Origin: Vibrio coralliilyticus
GTDB lineage: Bacteria; Pseudomonadota; Gammaproteobacteria; Enterobacterales; Vibrionaceae
NCBI RefSeq assembly: GCF_024449095.1
Contig: NZ_CP024628.1
Location: 930,001 to 994,000 of the forward strand
Reading direction: 5' to 3'
Length of the DNA: 64,000 nucleotides
The notes under the pieces were generated by a model. That model was given only the letters and a program-made list of their open reading frames with translations. It searched no databases and was not told the origin of the DNA. Positions 7,826-16,618 of the stretch are shown one piece after another. The stretch's first letter is position 1; every line of letters begins with the position of its first letter. The position numbers were made by a program, and so were the translations under genes.

Positions 7826-9209
7826 ATTTTTCTTTTAAGAGTCGATTATAATTTTCTTGAACGAGTTTTTTCGTGCCCACTCCGTGTACACCTTTTAAAC
7901 TCTCCAAATAGTGCAATTTGTACGTATCCCACAATTTTTGTTTGGCCAGAAAACCTTTGTTCTCGCTCTTCTGCTCAAAGATTATTGGATCGTACTGGCT
8001 GATACTTTGTTGAACATAGCTATTCAGAGCTTGCTCATATAAAGACTTATGCTCGCTGATTTCATCCAACATTTGCTCTACAAGTTCGTTGGGTGACAAC
8101 ATACTTTGCTTGTTTAGATCCAACATTAAGCTGATCAAATCGGTGTCCGCGGGCGTATGAGATTGCTTCAATTCTTCAATTTCAACAAGCTCATGCTGCA
8201 GTTTTGTCATACACAAACGTAGGCAAATCCCCATCTGTTCGAACAGGCGAGGATCAGCATCAAGTAATTCATCATCAGTCACACCCAGACCTTTCTTGAA
8301 CGAAGACAACAAATCGCTGTGTGAATGCTCAGGAGTCACCGCACCTTTTTGTCTATCATGCCCTTCAGAAGGTTGCGACTCAATTTTAGGTGCGACTTCT
8401 TCCCACTGCTCGCTCTGGACTTTTATTGCGCTTGGCACTGATGCGGTGGATTGCTGCTGCGCAGGTACTGAAGCAGTCGTGTTCTTGGATTGTGGGCGCG
8501 GCGTTACAGGTGGTATAGTGTTTTCCACTTGTTTAGGCTGAGCATCAACACCAGCCATCCAGTCTTCAGGAATCAGACTCGGTGCATCAAACTCTGAATA
8601 AACACTTAGGCTGTCATCGACCATTTGACGTGCTGATTCATTCGCCACAACAAACTGCTCAAGCTCTTCCTCCTCTGAACGAATAAGATGCTCTTCGCTT
8701 CTATCAAGTGAGAAATCCAAGTGTGTCATTGGGTCAGAGGCGTCTGACTCGTCCGATTTTGTCTCAAGGAAAATTTCTTCCAACGGCCCCTGTTGCTCAA
8801 GCTCTGCAGGCACTTCATCCAGATTAACGAGCGGATCCATTGTATCTCGGTCAGGGGTAATATCGAATGCAATATCCGCGGTATTAGTAGTACGTTCTAC
8901 GCTGACTGATAATTCATACTGCCCTAATACAATACTATCCCCTTCATGGATTGGGATAGGTTGATTTTTAAGCAGTTTATTCCCATTGACAATGACTCCA
9001 TTGGTGCTGACGTCACTAATATAATACGCATCACCATAAATACTCACTAAGCAGTGAGTACTGGAAATATAACGATTGTGGTCAACCAAAGGAACTGAAC
9101 ATCCTGGGTTGCGGCCAATAGAGCCACCACTTTCTGGTAACTCTACGAACTTTGCTCCCGTGTATTCTTCAGGATGCTTTGATATGACTATAACCAAGCG
9201 CTCTAACAA
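7818..9209 (-). CDS. fha: T6SS-associated FHA-domain protein (TagH/ImpI/VasC type)
   Basis: A cytoplasmic scaffold that recognises phosphothreonine and is the usual target of the T6SS kinase PpkA. The FHA domain is at about residues 25-90, with its core motifs GSIGRNPGCS, the S-x-x-H element (SSTHC) and the DVSTNGVIVNG loop. A long acidic and low-complexity linker follows (about 110-300), then a helical C-terminal domain typical of T6SS FHA proteins. Length is 463 residues. The start is TTG at 9209, chosen because it has an AGGA ribosome site nine bases upstream and the FHA fold begins within a few residues; a weak start may limit expression. The kinase candidate is encoded at 22444-24438 in another block of the same locus. 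Confidence 0.92.
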   Translation of the reverse strand: MLERLVIVISKHPEEYTGAKFVELPESGGSIGRNPGCSVPLVDHNRYISSTHCLVSIYGDAYYISDVSTNGVIVNGNKLLKNQPIPIHEGDSIVLGQYELSVSVERTTNTADIAFDITPDRDTMDPLVNLDEVPAELEQQGPLEEIFLETKSDESDASDPMTHLDFSLDRSEEHLIRSEEEELEQFVVANESARQMVDDSLSVYSEFDAPSLIPEDWMAGVDAQPKQVENTIPPVTPRPQSKNTTASVPAQQQSTASVPSAIKVQSEQWEEVAPKIESQPSEGHDRQKGAVTPEHSHSDLLSSFKKGLGVTDDELLDADPRLFEQMGICLRLCMTKLQHELVEIEELKQSHTPADTDLISLMLDLNKQSMLSPNELVEQMLDEISEHKSLYEQALNSYVQQSISQYDPIIFEQKSENKGFLAKQKLWDTYKLHYLESLKGVHGVGTKKLVQENYNRLLKEKYA

Positions 9210-9221
9210 AGCTTTTATCCT

Positions 9222-9824
9222 CTAGAAAAGAAGTGACACTGTGAACTCAACACCACCAAGGCCATCGTTGTAGACCGGTAGAATATACGATGCTTGCGGG
9301 ATAATCTGGAGGTGTGCATCCGGGTTGCTGCCTAACTTGATCACAGTACCGATTGTCGCTACAGCCCCCGCTTCGAACTGATCAATATCTTCAAGCTGTG
9401 AACCATATTTAAATCCATCACTATCCACAACCCAACGATTCGAATACTGGCTATAACCAGCTGACAAACCTGCACCGATATAAGGTGTAAAAATAGACCA
9501 ACTGCCTAGAGCATATTGGGGCACAATTCGTAACTCGTAGTTGGTTACTTCTTGATAGATACCGTTTGCAGGCGCATCAATAGATTCATTGATATAATTG
9601 AACCCTAACCACCATCTCCAGCGGTTGTTGTCTTCATCGATTGGTCGAGTGTGGACAAAACCATATCTCAACGCGTCAACTGTGCCGCTCGTTCCTTCTT
9701 TGTATTCGATGCTGTCAATGCTCAGCATATTGATGGAGCCACCATAGCGCTCCCCTTTCGCGTTAGCCACCGTTGACACAGTACATGCCAATGCGAGTAA
9801 GCCCAGTCGACTTAACTTGTTCAT
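9222..9824 (-). CDS. Predicted outer-membrane beta-barrel protein in the T6SS operon
   Basis: A 200-residue exported protein that I cannot assign to a named family. Residues 1-22 (MNKLSRLGLLALACTVSTVANA) form a clear Sec signal peptide with an A-x-A cleavage site. The mature chain alternates hydrophobic and polar residues, is rich in Gly, Tyr and Trp, and ends in a terminal Phe (TVSLLF), all marks of an outer-membrane barrel of about eight strands (OmpW/OmpA-barrel size). It is the first gene of the block fha-tssJ-tssK-tssL, only 12 bases ahead of fha, so it is very probably cotranscribed with envelope parts of the T6SS. It may stabilise or locate the apparatus at the outer membrane. That role is inferred only from context. 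Confidence 0.75.
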   Translation of the reverse strand: MNKLSRLGLLALACTVSTVANAKGERYGGSINMLSIDSIEYKEGTSGTVDALRYGFVHTRPIDEDNNRWRWWLGFNYINESIDAPANGIYQEVTNYELRIVPQYALGSWSIFTPYIGAGLSAGYSQYSNRWVVDSDGFKYGSQLEDIDQFEAGAVATIGTVIKLGSNPDAHLQIIPQASYILPVYNDGLGGVEFTVSLLF

Positions 9825-10313
9825 CCTTTTATCCTCAAAAGGTCTAAAGTCAAAAGATAAATTAAAGATTCAGCAAAATAGCAGGCTAACTAACAAATTC
9901 AATAGCGAAAAAAAATCCCCACACAATTATGTTCTTTCTCCTATCGTTAACTTCTTTTTTCCTATCAAAATGGACATTTCAACTATTGGTCAAAATTCAA
10001 TCATCAGTCTCAATATTTAACTCGAAATGATGAGTAGAAAGGGTAAATCCGAAATTGCAATCATTTACCTGTATAATATGGACAATAAATAACCATACTG
10101 TAAATATGAAACACCATCACTATTTACTTTTTTCTCAATTAAACTTTAGTAGTAAACGATAGCGGTCACATTTAATGAACTTTAATTAGCTTTAAGCAAT
10201 ATCTTATCTACAAATTACTTTTCTCCTACGTAAAATCCTCCTCGTGATAATTAAGAATTACTAAATAAGACACAAAACACTTTTTATAATTAACGTCATT
10301 TGGGTAGGATTTA
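9825..10313. promoter_or_regulatory. Divergent T6SS promoter region
   Basis: 489 AT-rich bases separate the minus-strand barrel-fha-tssJKL block from the plus-strand VasL-tssM block, so promoters for both must lie here. A TATAAT box occurs at about 10073 on the plus strand but without a good -35 partner. I found no -24/-12 sigma-54 match on either strand and no ORF worth reporting. Confidence 0.5.
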
Positions 10314-11645
10314 ATGTACTTTTCAGACTTTGCTCGGCGGCCAGTGGACGAGCTCACTCCTTGCGGAGTAAACCCAAACAATCTCGAAGAGTTTGAGGAA
10401 ATTAAACGGCAGATTAATAATATCAACAAGGTAACTGGACGAGTTTCATGGAAAAAAGTCCAACAACTATCTAAAGATATTCTTAAGAATAAAAGTAAAG
10501 ATTTGCGTTGCGGTTGTTACTATGCCGTTGCATCTGCGCATAATGACGGTTTAAGTGGCTTTGTTGACGGGCTAAATTCAATTTTAGATTTATGCGTTGT
10601 CTACTGGTCATCATCGTTTCCTGAGGTGTCTAAAACCAGCGCGAGAATGGGCGCATTTGAGTGGTTAATAGAACATGCCGAAAGACGTGTTAAACAATTC
10701 AATATTGGTGTTGAAGATCGACCTATCCTTGAAGCGGGCCACAGAGTATGTTTACGAATCGAAGAAGAGCTAAGACTCCACTACGGTCACAAGGCCCCCT
10801 CACTAGGTGTTATCCGCCGACTGTTTAGCCAATATATCGATGAGATCAAAGAACTCGAAGATAAGAAAGAAGCGCAAAGAAAAGCTCATGAGAGAAAGGA
10901 ACCGACCCAAAGCGCCGCTAACACTTCCGTACCAGGTGGTATTACTGTCAATGTCAAGCCACCGATGACCGAGAAAGCCCCCCCAATACCTGAAGAAGAA
11001 AAAAGTCGTGCTACCGTTTGGACAATAGCACTCGTTGTTGGCTTATTTATATTTTCACTCAGCGCTTACTATTTGCACAAAGAACAGATGCTAAATAGCT
11101 ACAAGCAACAGATTGCTTCAAACAATATCCCAACCCTCCTCCAAGTGACAGAAAGTTTGAGACTAGAGAATAAAGATACTCTTAATAAACTTAAAGAGCC
11201 CTTAATTAGCACTGTCGATACTATTGTTTATGATTTAGATAAATCACCAGAAAAGATCGGTCAGATATCAAGCTTAATTCAACTTACAGATAACCTCTCA
11301 GAGCTATATTCTGACTCCTCATCCGTTCAAGTACTTTCCACAGAGCTACAAAGAGTGAAGAATCAATTAGAAAAAGACTTCACTGATATCAGCTCTCGTT
11401 TTTCACGTGCGCGAACTGCAATCGCCAATTTGAAACTAGACTCAGGTGACACGAATACTAAGCTCGCTTACCAGTACAGTAATTCATTATTCCCGCTATT
11501 AGGGCGCATTGAGTATGCAGAAAAAACAAACAACACAGAAGAGCTGGATCGCTCACTCATTCTTATAAATGTTTATCTGCATAAGATCGCTCAATTAAAA
11601 GCAACCCAAGAAAATCAAACATCAAACCAAGTAGTGGCTGAATAA
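10314..11645 (+). CDS. vasL: VasL-like T6SS protein (ImpA_N domain plus membrane segment)
   Basis: A 443-residue membrane-anchored relative of TssA. The N-terminal half has an ImpA_N-type domain (GVNPNNLEEFEEIKRQI; SWKKVQQLSKDILKNKSKDL; DGLNSILDLCVVYW; ARMGAFEWL). A charged linker follows at about 180-230, then one membrane segment at about residues 234-253 and a helical C-terminal part with heptad-like spacing. VasL/TagA-type proteins, unlike true TssA, carry this membrane segment and are thought to stop or anchor the distal end of the growing sheath at the opposite membrane. A true TssA is present at 20875-22440, so this is the second ImpA_N protein of the locus. It lies two bases upstream of tssM. 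The symbol is given by domain layout and position beside tssM. Confidence 0.8.
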   Translation: MYFSDFARRPVDELTPCGVNPNNLEEFEEIKRQINNINKVTGRVSWKKVQQLSKDILKNKSKDLRCGCYYAVASAHNDGLSGFVDGLNSILDLCVVYWSSSFPEVSKTSARMGAFEWLIEHAERRVKQFNIGVEDRPILEAGHRVCLRIEEELRLHYGHKAPSLGVIRRLFSQYIDEIKELEDKKEAQRKAHERKEPTQSAANTSVPGGITVNVKPPMTEKAPPIPEEEKSRATVWTIALVVGLFIFSLSAYYLHKEQMLNSYKQQIASNNIPTLLQVTESLRLENKDTLNKLKEPLISTVDTIVYDLDKSPEKIGQISSLIQLTDNLSELYSDSSSVQVLSTELQRVKNQLEKDFTDISSRFSRARTAIANLKLDSGDTNTKLAYQYSNSLFPLLGRIEYAEKTNNTEELDRSLILINVYLHKIAQLKATQENQTSNQVVAE

Positions 11646-11647
11646 CT

Positions 11648-14600
11648 ATGCTAAAAAATATAATACGTCATCCGATATTCTTATCCACTTTACTTGCGCT
11701 AGTATTGGTAGGTGGTTTAACTGCAGTACACTTTTTATTCCCCGAAGTTGTTTCTAAAACAATTTTCTACATTTGTCTTGCAGTCATTGTCTTAGTCTTT
11801 TGTTTATATCAAATCACTCTTTTCGTTAAGAAGAGAAAACAAAGCCGTGACCAGCAACTCGAAACTGAAGAAGAAGCTCTAAGCTTAGTATTAAGACCCC
11901 TGCTTATCAGCTCAAAGAAAAAGCCTATCTACTTGATGATAGGTAATAAAGCTGCGGGCAAAAAGCAATTCTTATTCAGTTCAAATGCCATTAAATCTAT
12001 TGATACGTCTCGAACTACAAAAAACGACTTTTTCGAGTGGTATGAATCTGACGAAGCGATTTACCTCAAACCAGATCAACGTTTGGTATTTCAAGAGGTT
12101 TCAGCGGCAGACTCATTACTGTGGGATACCATGGTCTCCGAAGTTATTCGCAGCCGCCCACGTAAACCATTTGCGGGATGTTTGTTCTTTACTGACCTTG
12201 AGTTTTTAATCATTTCTGAAGAAGAACAAATTGATTACGCGCTTACCGCTCTGATAGAGCGCATCACTTCGATCTGTGACCGTACAAGCACTGCTTTGCC
12301 TGTTTATATGGTGGTATCTAAGCTCGATAAGTTGCAAGGCTTTAAAGAGTATGTTCAGCTCAGCCCACTAAAACACAATGTCGAGTACCTTTCTATTCCG
12401 CTGAAAGACTCCAAAGGCGTGTTAGTTGACTACTACCGTGACAGCTTTAGCAATTTAGTAAAAGTCATTGAGAAGAATGCTCTGGACTCTACTTCTCAAT
12501 CTAACGATACCAAGGAAAAACAAGCGATTCTGTCGTTCCCTAAACAACTTGAAATATGTCAGAAAGAAGTTGAATACGTAGTACAAAGGCTAAGTGAAGT
12601 TAATCGTGGTGCCTACTTCCTTGATCTGCGCGAGTTGTTCTTCTCCTCATGCCTTCAAGGTGGACGCAAATATAACCTACTCGCAAAAAGTTGTAGCACA
12701 TACTTCAACCTACCTATTATTGCATCCGAACACACTCAGCTATCTGAAACGCCCTATTTTACGCGCTTCCTGATTGAGTCTCAGATCCTTCCTGAGGCTG
12801 ATTTTGCTGGCGAGAATAAGACTTACCTTAAGAGAATCCTGCGTCAGAGTCGCTTAGCTATGGTTGCCTCCATCGTATTTCTGGCAGGTGGCGCTTATCT
12901 ACTCGGTACAACTCTTGATAGTAACCTTCGAGTGATTTACCAACTTCTTAGCATTGAAACGGATGCTCAGTCAGCGAACAGTACTCGCTTACTTGACGAG
13001 AAATTGGCCTACGCCATCACTCAAATTCAGCCCGTATATAATGCGTGGGTTGAAGGTAGCGAAGCATTAGATCAAGAGCTTGTTTCTCTTAATGTCAGCC
13101 GTTTAGAGCCAGCGACTAAAATGGCTTACCAAACCCTTCTGAATTCAATTCAGCAAGAGCTGGTACCTGTCATTGAACAAACTTATCGTGTCCAGCTGAC
13201 TAAGTATCAAGATAAGCCAATTCAAGCACTTCCAATACTTAAGGGCTATCTGATGCTCAGAGAAAAGAGTAAACGCGATTTACCCTTTATGACCGCACAG
13301 ACACAGTCAACTCTAAACAAGGTGATTGGTGACTCTGAACAGGTCAGTACAGCAATGAAGTACTTGAATGCCTATTTCAGAACAGATTTTGAGCCCGTCA
13401 ATATTAATATGGACATCGTCCGTGCAACTCGCCGTAACCTATTAGCTGAATCCAATGTCGATTTGGTTTACGCTCAATTAATTAACCAAGCGAGCACTAT
13501 TGACTTAGGCACTTTGAATCTTGAACGAGCTGTAGGCTTCGACTTCAACAATGTATTTAATGACCAAATAGATCAAGATCTTCTTGATATTAGCAAAGTT
13601 TACACCGCCACTGGCTTTAGCACTTTCTATCGCCCTCGTATCGATCTGATGTCAAAAGACGTGATCACAAATAACTGGGTATTGGGCCTGTCTAAAAATG
13701 TCACCCCAACGAAAGAAGAACACGAAGCATTTAAAGACCAAATTCGTAAAAAGTACACCGACGACTACATCAATTACTGGCGTAATGCGTTGAGTGAACT
13801 TAAGGTCAAGGAATATCATTCAATTGGAGAGCTAACGAACGCTATCGATCTAGTTTCAGGTCCATCTTCACCACTGACGACTGTATTGAAGCAAGTTTAC
13901 TCAAATACGCACTTCTCTCCGGTTGGCGAAAAAGAGCTATTAGCTAATAAAGTGCCTAAAGCGGCAACTGAAGCAATTGATAAACTTACTGACTCTGCTG
14001 AAGAATTTGTACAACCTGACTACCTGCTAATGCAACGTGTCGAGCAAGCATTCTTCCAGTTGAATCAACTACAGATCAATGAAACGCCTAACTCTCCTAC
14101 TCCATGGGATGAAATTGTCACTGCGCTGAGCAACCTGCGTACTTACATGAAAGACATTGCGGACTCTCCAGATCCACAAATGGCCTCTTTGCTAGCTGCA
14201 CGCTCACGAATGAAAAGTTCAGAAGCTGATCCGATTGTTCGATTGAAGCAAATTGCCCAAAAATCGCCAGAGCCAGTACGCAGTTGGTTACTCGGAATGG
14301 TTCAGCAAAGCTGGGCAGTGATGATTGCCGAGTCAGCAAAAGGCGTTCAGACTCAATGGTATAGCGAGGTTTACACCAAATATCGTGAATTAGCATTGAA
14401 CAAATATCCGTTTGATTTGAATGCTGAAGAGGAAATTGCACTTGAAGACTTTGAGCTGCTGTTCTCGACAGGTGGTATTATTGATACCTTCATTCAAAAA
14501 AACCTGGCGTCTTTCTACGATACTAACCTGTGGACAGCAAAACGGGTTGAAGGCGAAACTATGCCACTGACACCTGAACTTCTGGTGCAACTCAAAAACT

Positions 14601-15043
14601 ACAATGTGATTCGTGATACCTTGATCAATAAAAGTACTAACCGTGTCTACATACCATTTAGTACTAAGATTCTCGACTTAGACTCCAGCGCTATTCGAGC
14701 AACGGTTAAAGTCGCAGATTCTCAGATGAGCTACTACCACGGACCAAGTCGTATTAGGGAACTGGAGTGGCCGCCTAAGAGTGGTGACTTCAACGTGAGT
14801 ATTACCATTCAAGATGTAACTGATGAGGGCAAACAATACGTACTGAGCAAGAGTGGCCAGTGGGCGATTTACAGACTACTAGGCCAATCCACACTAACAA
14901 ATCAACATGATGGTAGTTTTGTTAGTGATATCACTGTTTCAGGTCGCGACCTGAAGCTAAGAGTGAAGCCACTTTCGCAAAGGAACCCATTTACCTTGGC
15001 AGAGTTGTATAACTTCTCTCTACCAGAAACCATCAACCTATAA
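11648..15043 (+). CDS. tssM: T6SS inner-membrane protein TssM (IcmF/VasK)
   Basis: TssM spans the inner membrane and, with TssJ and TssL, builds the channel through the periplasm. The 1,131-residue length equals the family norm. Two N-terminal membrane segments lie at about 11-30 and 37-60, a cytoplasmic domain follows, a third segment is near 400-420 (ASIVFLAGGAYLLGTTL), and a long periplasmic domain ends in beta-rich sequence that binds TssJ. The nucleotide-binding loop is degenerate: GNKAAGKK at residues 99-106 has Lys where a P-loop needs Ser or Thr, so ATP binding is doubtful. It follows the VasL-like gene with a two-base gap, and a short gap leads to an Lrp-type regulator. Confidence 0.95.
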   Translation: MLKNIIRHPIFLSTLLALVLVGGLTAVHFLFPEVVSKTIFYICLAVIVLVFCLYQITLFVKKRKQSRDQQLETEEEALSLVLRPLLISSKKKPIYLMIGNKAAGKKQFLFSSNAIKSIDTSRTTKNDFFEWYESDEAIYLKPDQRLVFQEVSAADSLLWDTMVSEVIRSRPRKPFAGCLFFTDLEFLIISEEEQIDYALTALIERITSICDRTSTALPVYMVVSKLDKLQGFKEYVQLSPLKHNVEYLSIPLKDSKGVLVDYYRDSFSNLVKVIEKNALDSTSQSNDTKEKQAILSFPKQLEICQKEVEYVVQRLSEVNRGAYFLDLRELFFSSCLQGGRKYNLLAKSCSTYFNLPIIASEHTQLSETPYFTRFLIESQILPEADFAGENKTYLKRILRQSRLAMVASIVFLAGGAYLLGTTLDSNLRVIYQLLSIETDAQSANSTRLLDEKLAYAITQIQPVYNAWVEGSEALDQELVSLNVSRLEPATKMAYQTLLNSIQQELVPVIEQTYRVQLTKYQDKPIQALPILKGYLMLREKSKRDLPFMTAQTQSTLNKVIGDSEQVSTAMKYLNAYFRTDFEPVNINMDIVRATRRNLLAESNVDLVYAQLINQASTIDLGTLNLERAVGFDFNNVFNDQIDQDLLDISKVYTATGFSTFYRPRIDLMSKDVITNNWVLGLSKNVTPTKEEHEAFKDQIRKKYTDDYINYWRNALSELKVKEYHSIGELTNAIDLVSGPSSPLTTVLKQVYSNTHFSPVGEKELLANKVPKAATEAIDKLTDSAEEFVQPDYLLMQRVEQAFFQLNQLQINETPNSPTPWDEIVTALSNLRTYMKDIADSPDPQMASLLAARSRMKSSEADPIVRLKQIAQKSPEPVRSWLLGMVQQSWAVMIAESAKGVQTQWYSEVYTKYRELALNKYPFDLNAEEEIALEDFELLFSTGGIIDTFIQKNLASFYDTNLWTAKRVEGETMPLTPELLVQLKNYNVIRDTLINKSTNRVYIPFSTKILDLDSSAIRATVKVADSQMSYYHGPSRIRELEWPPKSGDFNVSITIQDVTDEGKQYVLSKSGQWAIYRLLGQSTLTNQHDGSFVSDITVSGRDLKLRVKPLSQRNPFTLAELYNFSLPETINL

Positions 15044-15081
15044 AAAAAGTAAACATATAAAAACAACGTAAGGCAGGATAT

Positions 15082-15534
15082 ATGATGTCAACTACTAACC
15101 TTCAGGGATTAGACAAACTCGATCGGAAAATTCTCTCTAACCTTTTGTCTAATGGCCGAGAGTCAATCGCGAACTTATCGCGAAATATTGGCTTGTCACG
15201 TACAGCAGTGGCTGAACGTATCAGTCGACTGGAGAAAACCGGTGTAATTAAAGGCTATACCGCACAGATCAGAGTTGAGCAAGAAGGCAGATCTGCAGCC
15301 AGTTACTTGCTAATCTCCTGTGAGAAAGGTAAGAAGAATAATGTCACGGAAGCTCTTAAAGAGCTTCCTGAAGTGAGGCTGACGAGTATTGTCGGTGGCA
15401 CTTACGATATTATTGCTCTCATTGAGGCGCCAGATCTTCAGTCGATACATACCCTGTGTAATGAAATCGAGTCGTTTAACGGCATTCAGTCACTAAACAA
15501 CACCGTGGTATTGCATCAACCTATCCGACGCTAA
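15082..15534 (+). CDS. Lrp/AsnC family transcriptional regulator
   Basis: A 150-residue regulator of the feast/famine type. The N-terminal helix-turn-helix (LDRKILSNLLSNGRESIANL, then IGLSRTAVAERISRLEKTGV) and the C-terminal RAM domain (SYLLISCEKGKK; VGGTYDIIALIEAP) are both complete, so it should form dimers or octamers and sense a small molecule, often an amino acid. It lies 38 bases after tssM on the same strand and ends at a terminator, so it is probably cotranscribed with VasL and tssM. A role in linking nutrition to T6SS expression is plausible but inferred. Two adjacent ATG codons (15082 and 15085) are both possible starts. Confidence 0.9.
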   Translation: MMSTTNLQGLDKLDRKILSNLLSNGRESIANLSRNIGLSRTAVAERISRLEKTGVIKGYTAQIRVEQEGRSAASYLLISCEKGKKNNVTEALKELPEVRLTSIVGGTYDIIALIEAPDLQSIHTLCNEIESFNGIQSLNNTVVLHQPIRR

Positions 15535-15567
15535 TCTTTATAAAAGCTTGAGTAGGACACATTAAAA

Positions 15568-15594
15568 CAAAACCCGCGAATATCGCGGGTTTTT
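15568..15594. terminator. Bidirectional terminator between the Lrp gene and tssG
   Basis: An ACCCGCGA / TCGCGGGT stem with a 3-base loop is flanked by A-rich and T-rich arms. It lies between the convergent Lrp-type gene and tssG and can end transcription from both sides. Confidence 0.9.
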
Positions 15595-15619
15595 ATTGTT
15601 TTCGACCGTAACGGCTTAC

Positions 15620-16618
15620 TTATAACTGACCAATTTGCTTAATTGAAGCATCTTTTTGCTCTGGCTGACCCAACCAAACTGTTTGCCCCAATAGATTACC
15701 TTCACCCCGCCCTAGCTCGTTTTTAGGAATCGTATCCAGTTTCACCTTCATAATCAGATCCCAAGCTAACGGATCTCTTAATATAAATTGCATTAAGCCA
15801 ATAAGAGTTTTGTAGTTTCCTCTACCGGGTAAAAATGTTTGATAGGTTGAAAAGTCAATGTCTTCAATACGTAGATGGAATTTACCCACCAGGTCAGGAA
15901 GTGTTTTGCCCAGGTGCAAATCATGCCCTAAGACACAATTCATATGGTTCAATTTGTTGCGTTGCGACTGATGAATTGCCACACGTCGATATATCCACTC
16001 ATCGACAGTCACATTCTGCAAGCTAAAGTAATGAGCCACAATACCGGATATCAGCTTTGGTGAGCGAGTCCGGGTCGATAACTGACTGACGTATGAGAGC
16101 AGTTTGGCTCTATCCAGTTCACTGACTTCTGCCTCCTGCATTACGGAGGATAACCCTAACAGGTGCAACATCCTCCCTGAGAATGGGTCCTTAGCATCAC
16201 TCAGGTACTGGATATGATAGCGATACTTCTTCCAAACACGGTACACCAATGAAATATGGCGATTATGGAAAAAGTCAAAAAACTGTTTAACTGGATTATC
16301 TTCATCATCACGTCCTGCCAACTTCTCCGTATAAGAAGAAGGCAAAGGAGAACTCGAGCCGTGAAGCCCGAGAAAAGTCACTTCTACGCGTGAGTAGGGA
16401 TTGCCCTCCACTTCATAGTGCGAAACATAGTCAATGTCGCTTTTCGGGAAAGCTAAGCTCGGCGAAACACTAAAGCGAATATGCTCCTGCGCAATGTACT
16501 TATTTTGCCCGATCCCTTGATAGGTAAAGTCTGTTTGAAATTGGTAATACTTTTCTAGCAACGAAACTGCTTGAAAAAAACCAAACTCATGAGTTTCTTG
16601 TTCAATTTGATTAATCAT
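15620..16618 (-). CDS. tssG: T6SS baseplate protein TssG
   Basis: TssG forms the baseplate wedge with TssE and two TssF. The 332-residue protein starts MINQIEQETHEFGFFQAVSL, the usual TssG opening with the F-F-x-A-V-x-L-L-E core. It also shows the conserved FLGLHGSSSPLPSSYTE segment and FFDFFHNRHISLVYR, which are strong family markers. The frame extends 11 codons further upstream, but the ATG at 16618 overlaps the tssF stop as ATGA, the same coupling seen elsewhere in this locus, so I take it as the start. It is the last gene of the long minus-strand block. Confidence 0.95.
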   Translation of the reverse strand: MINQIEQETHEFGFFQAVSLLEKYYQFQTDFTYQGIGQNKYIAQEHIRFSVSPSLAFPKSDIDYVSHYEVEGNPYSRVEVTFLGLHGSSSPLPSSYTEKLAGRDDEDNPVKQFFDFFHNRHISLVYRVWKKYRYHIQYLSDAKDPFSGRMLHLLGLSSVMQEAEVSELDRAKLLSYVSQLSTRTRSPKLISGIVAHYFSLQNVTVDEWIYRRVAIHQSQRNKLNHMNCVLGHDLHLGKTLPDLVGKFHLRIEDIDFSTYQTFLPGRGNYKTLIGLMQFILRDPLAWDLIMKVKLDTIPKNELGRGEGNLLGQTVWLGQPEQKDASIKQIGQL

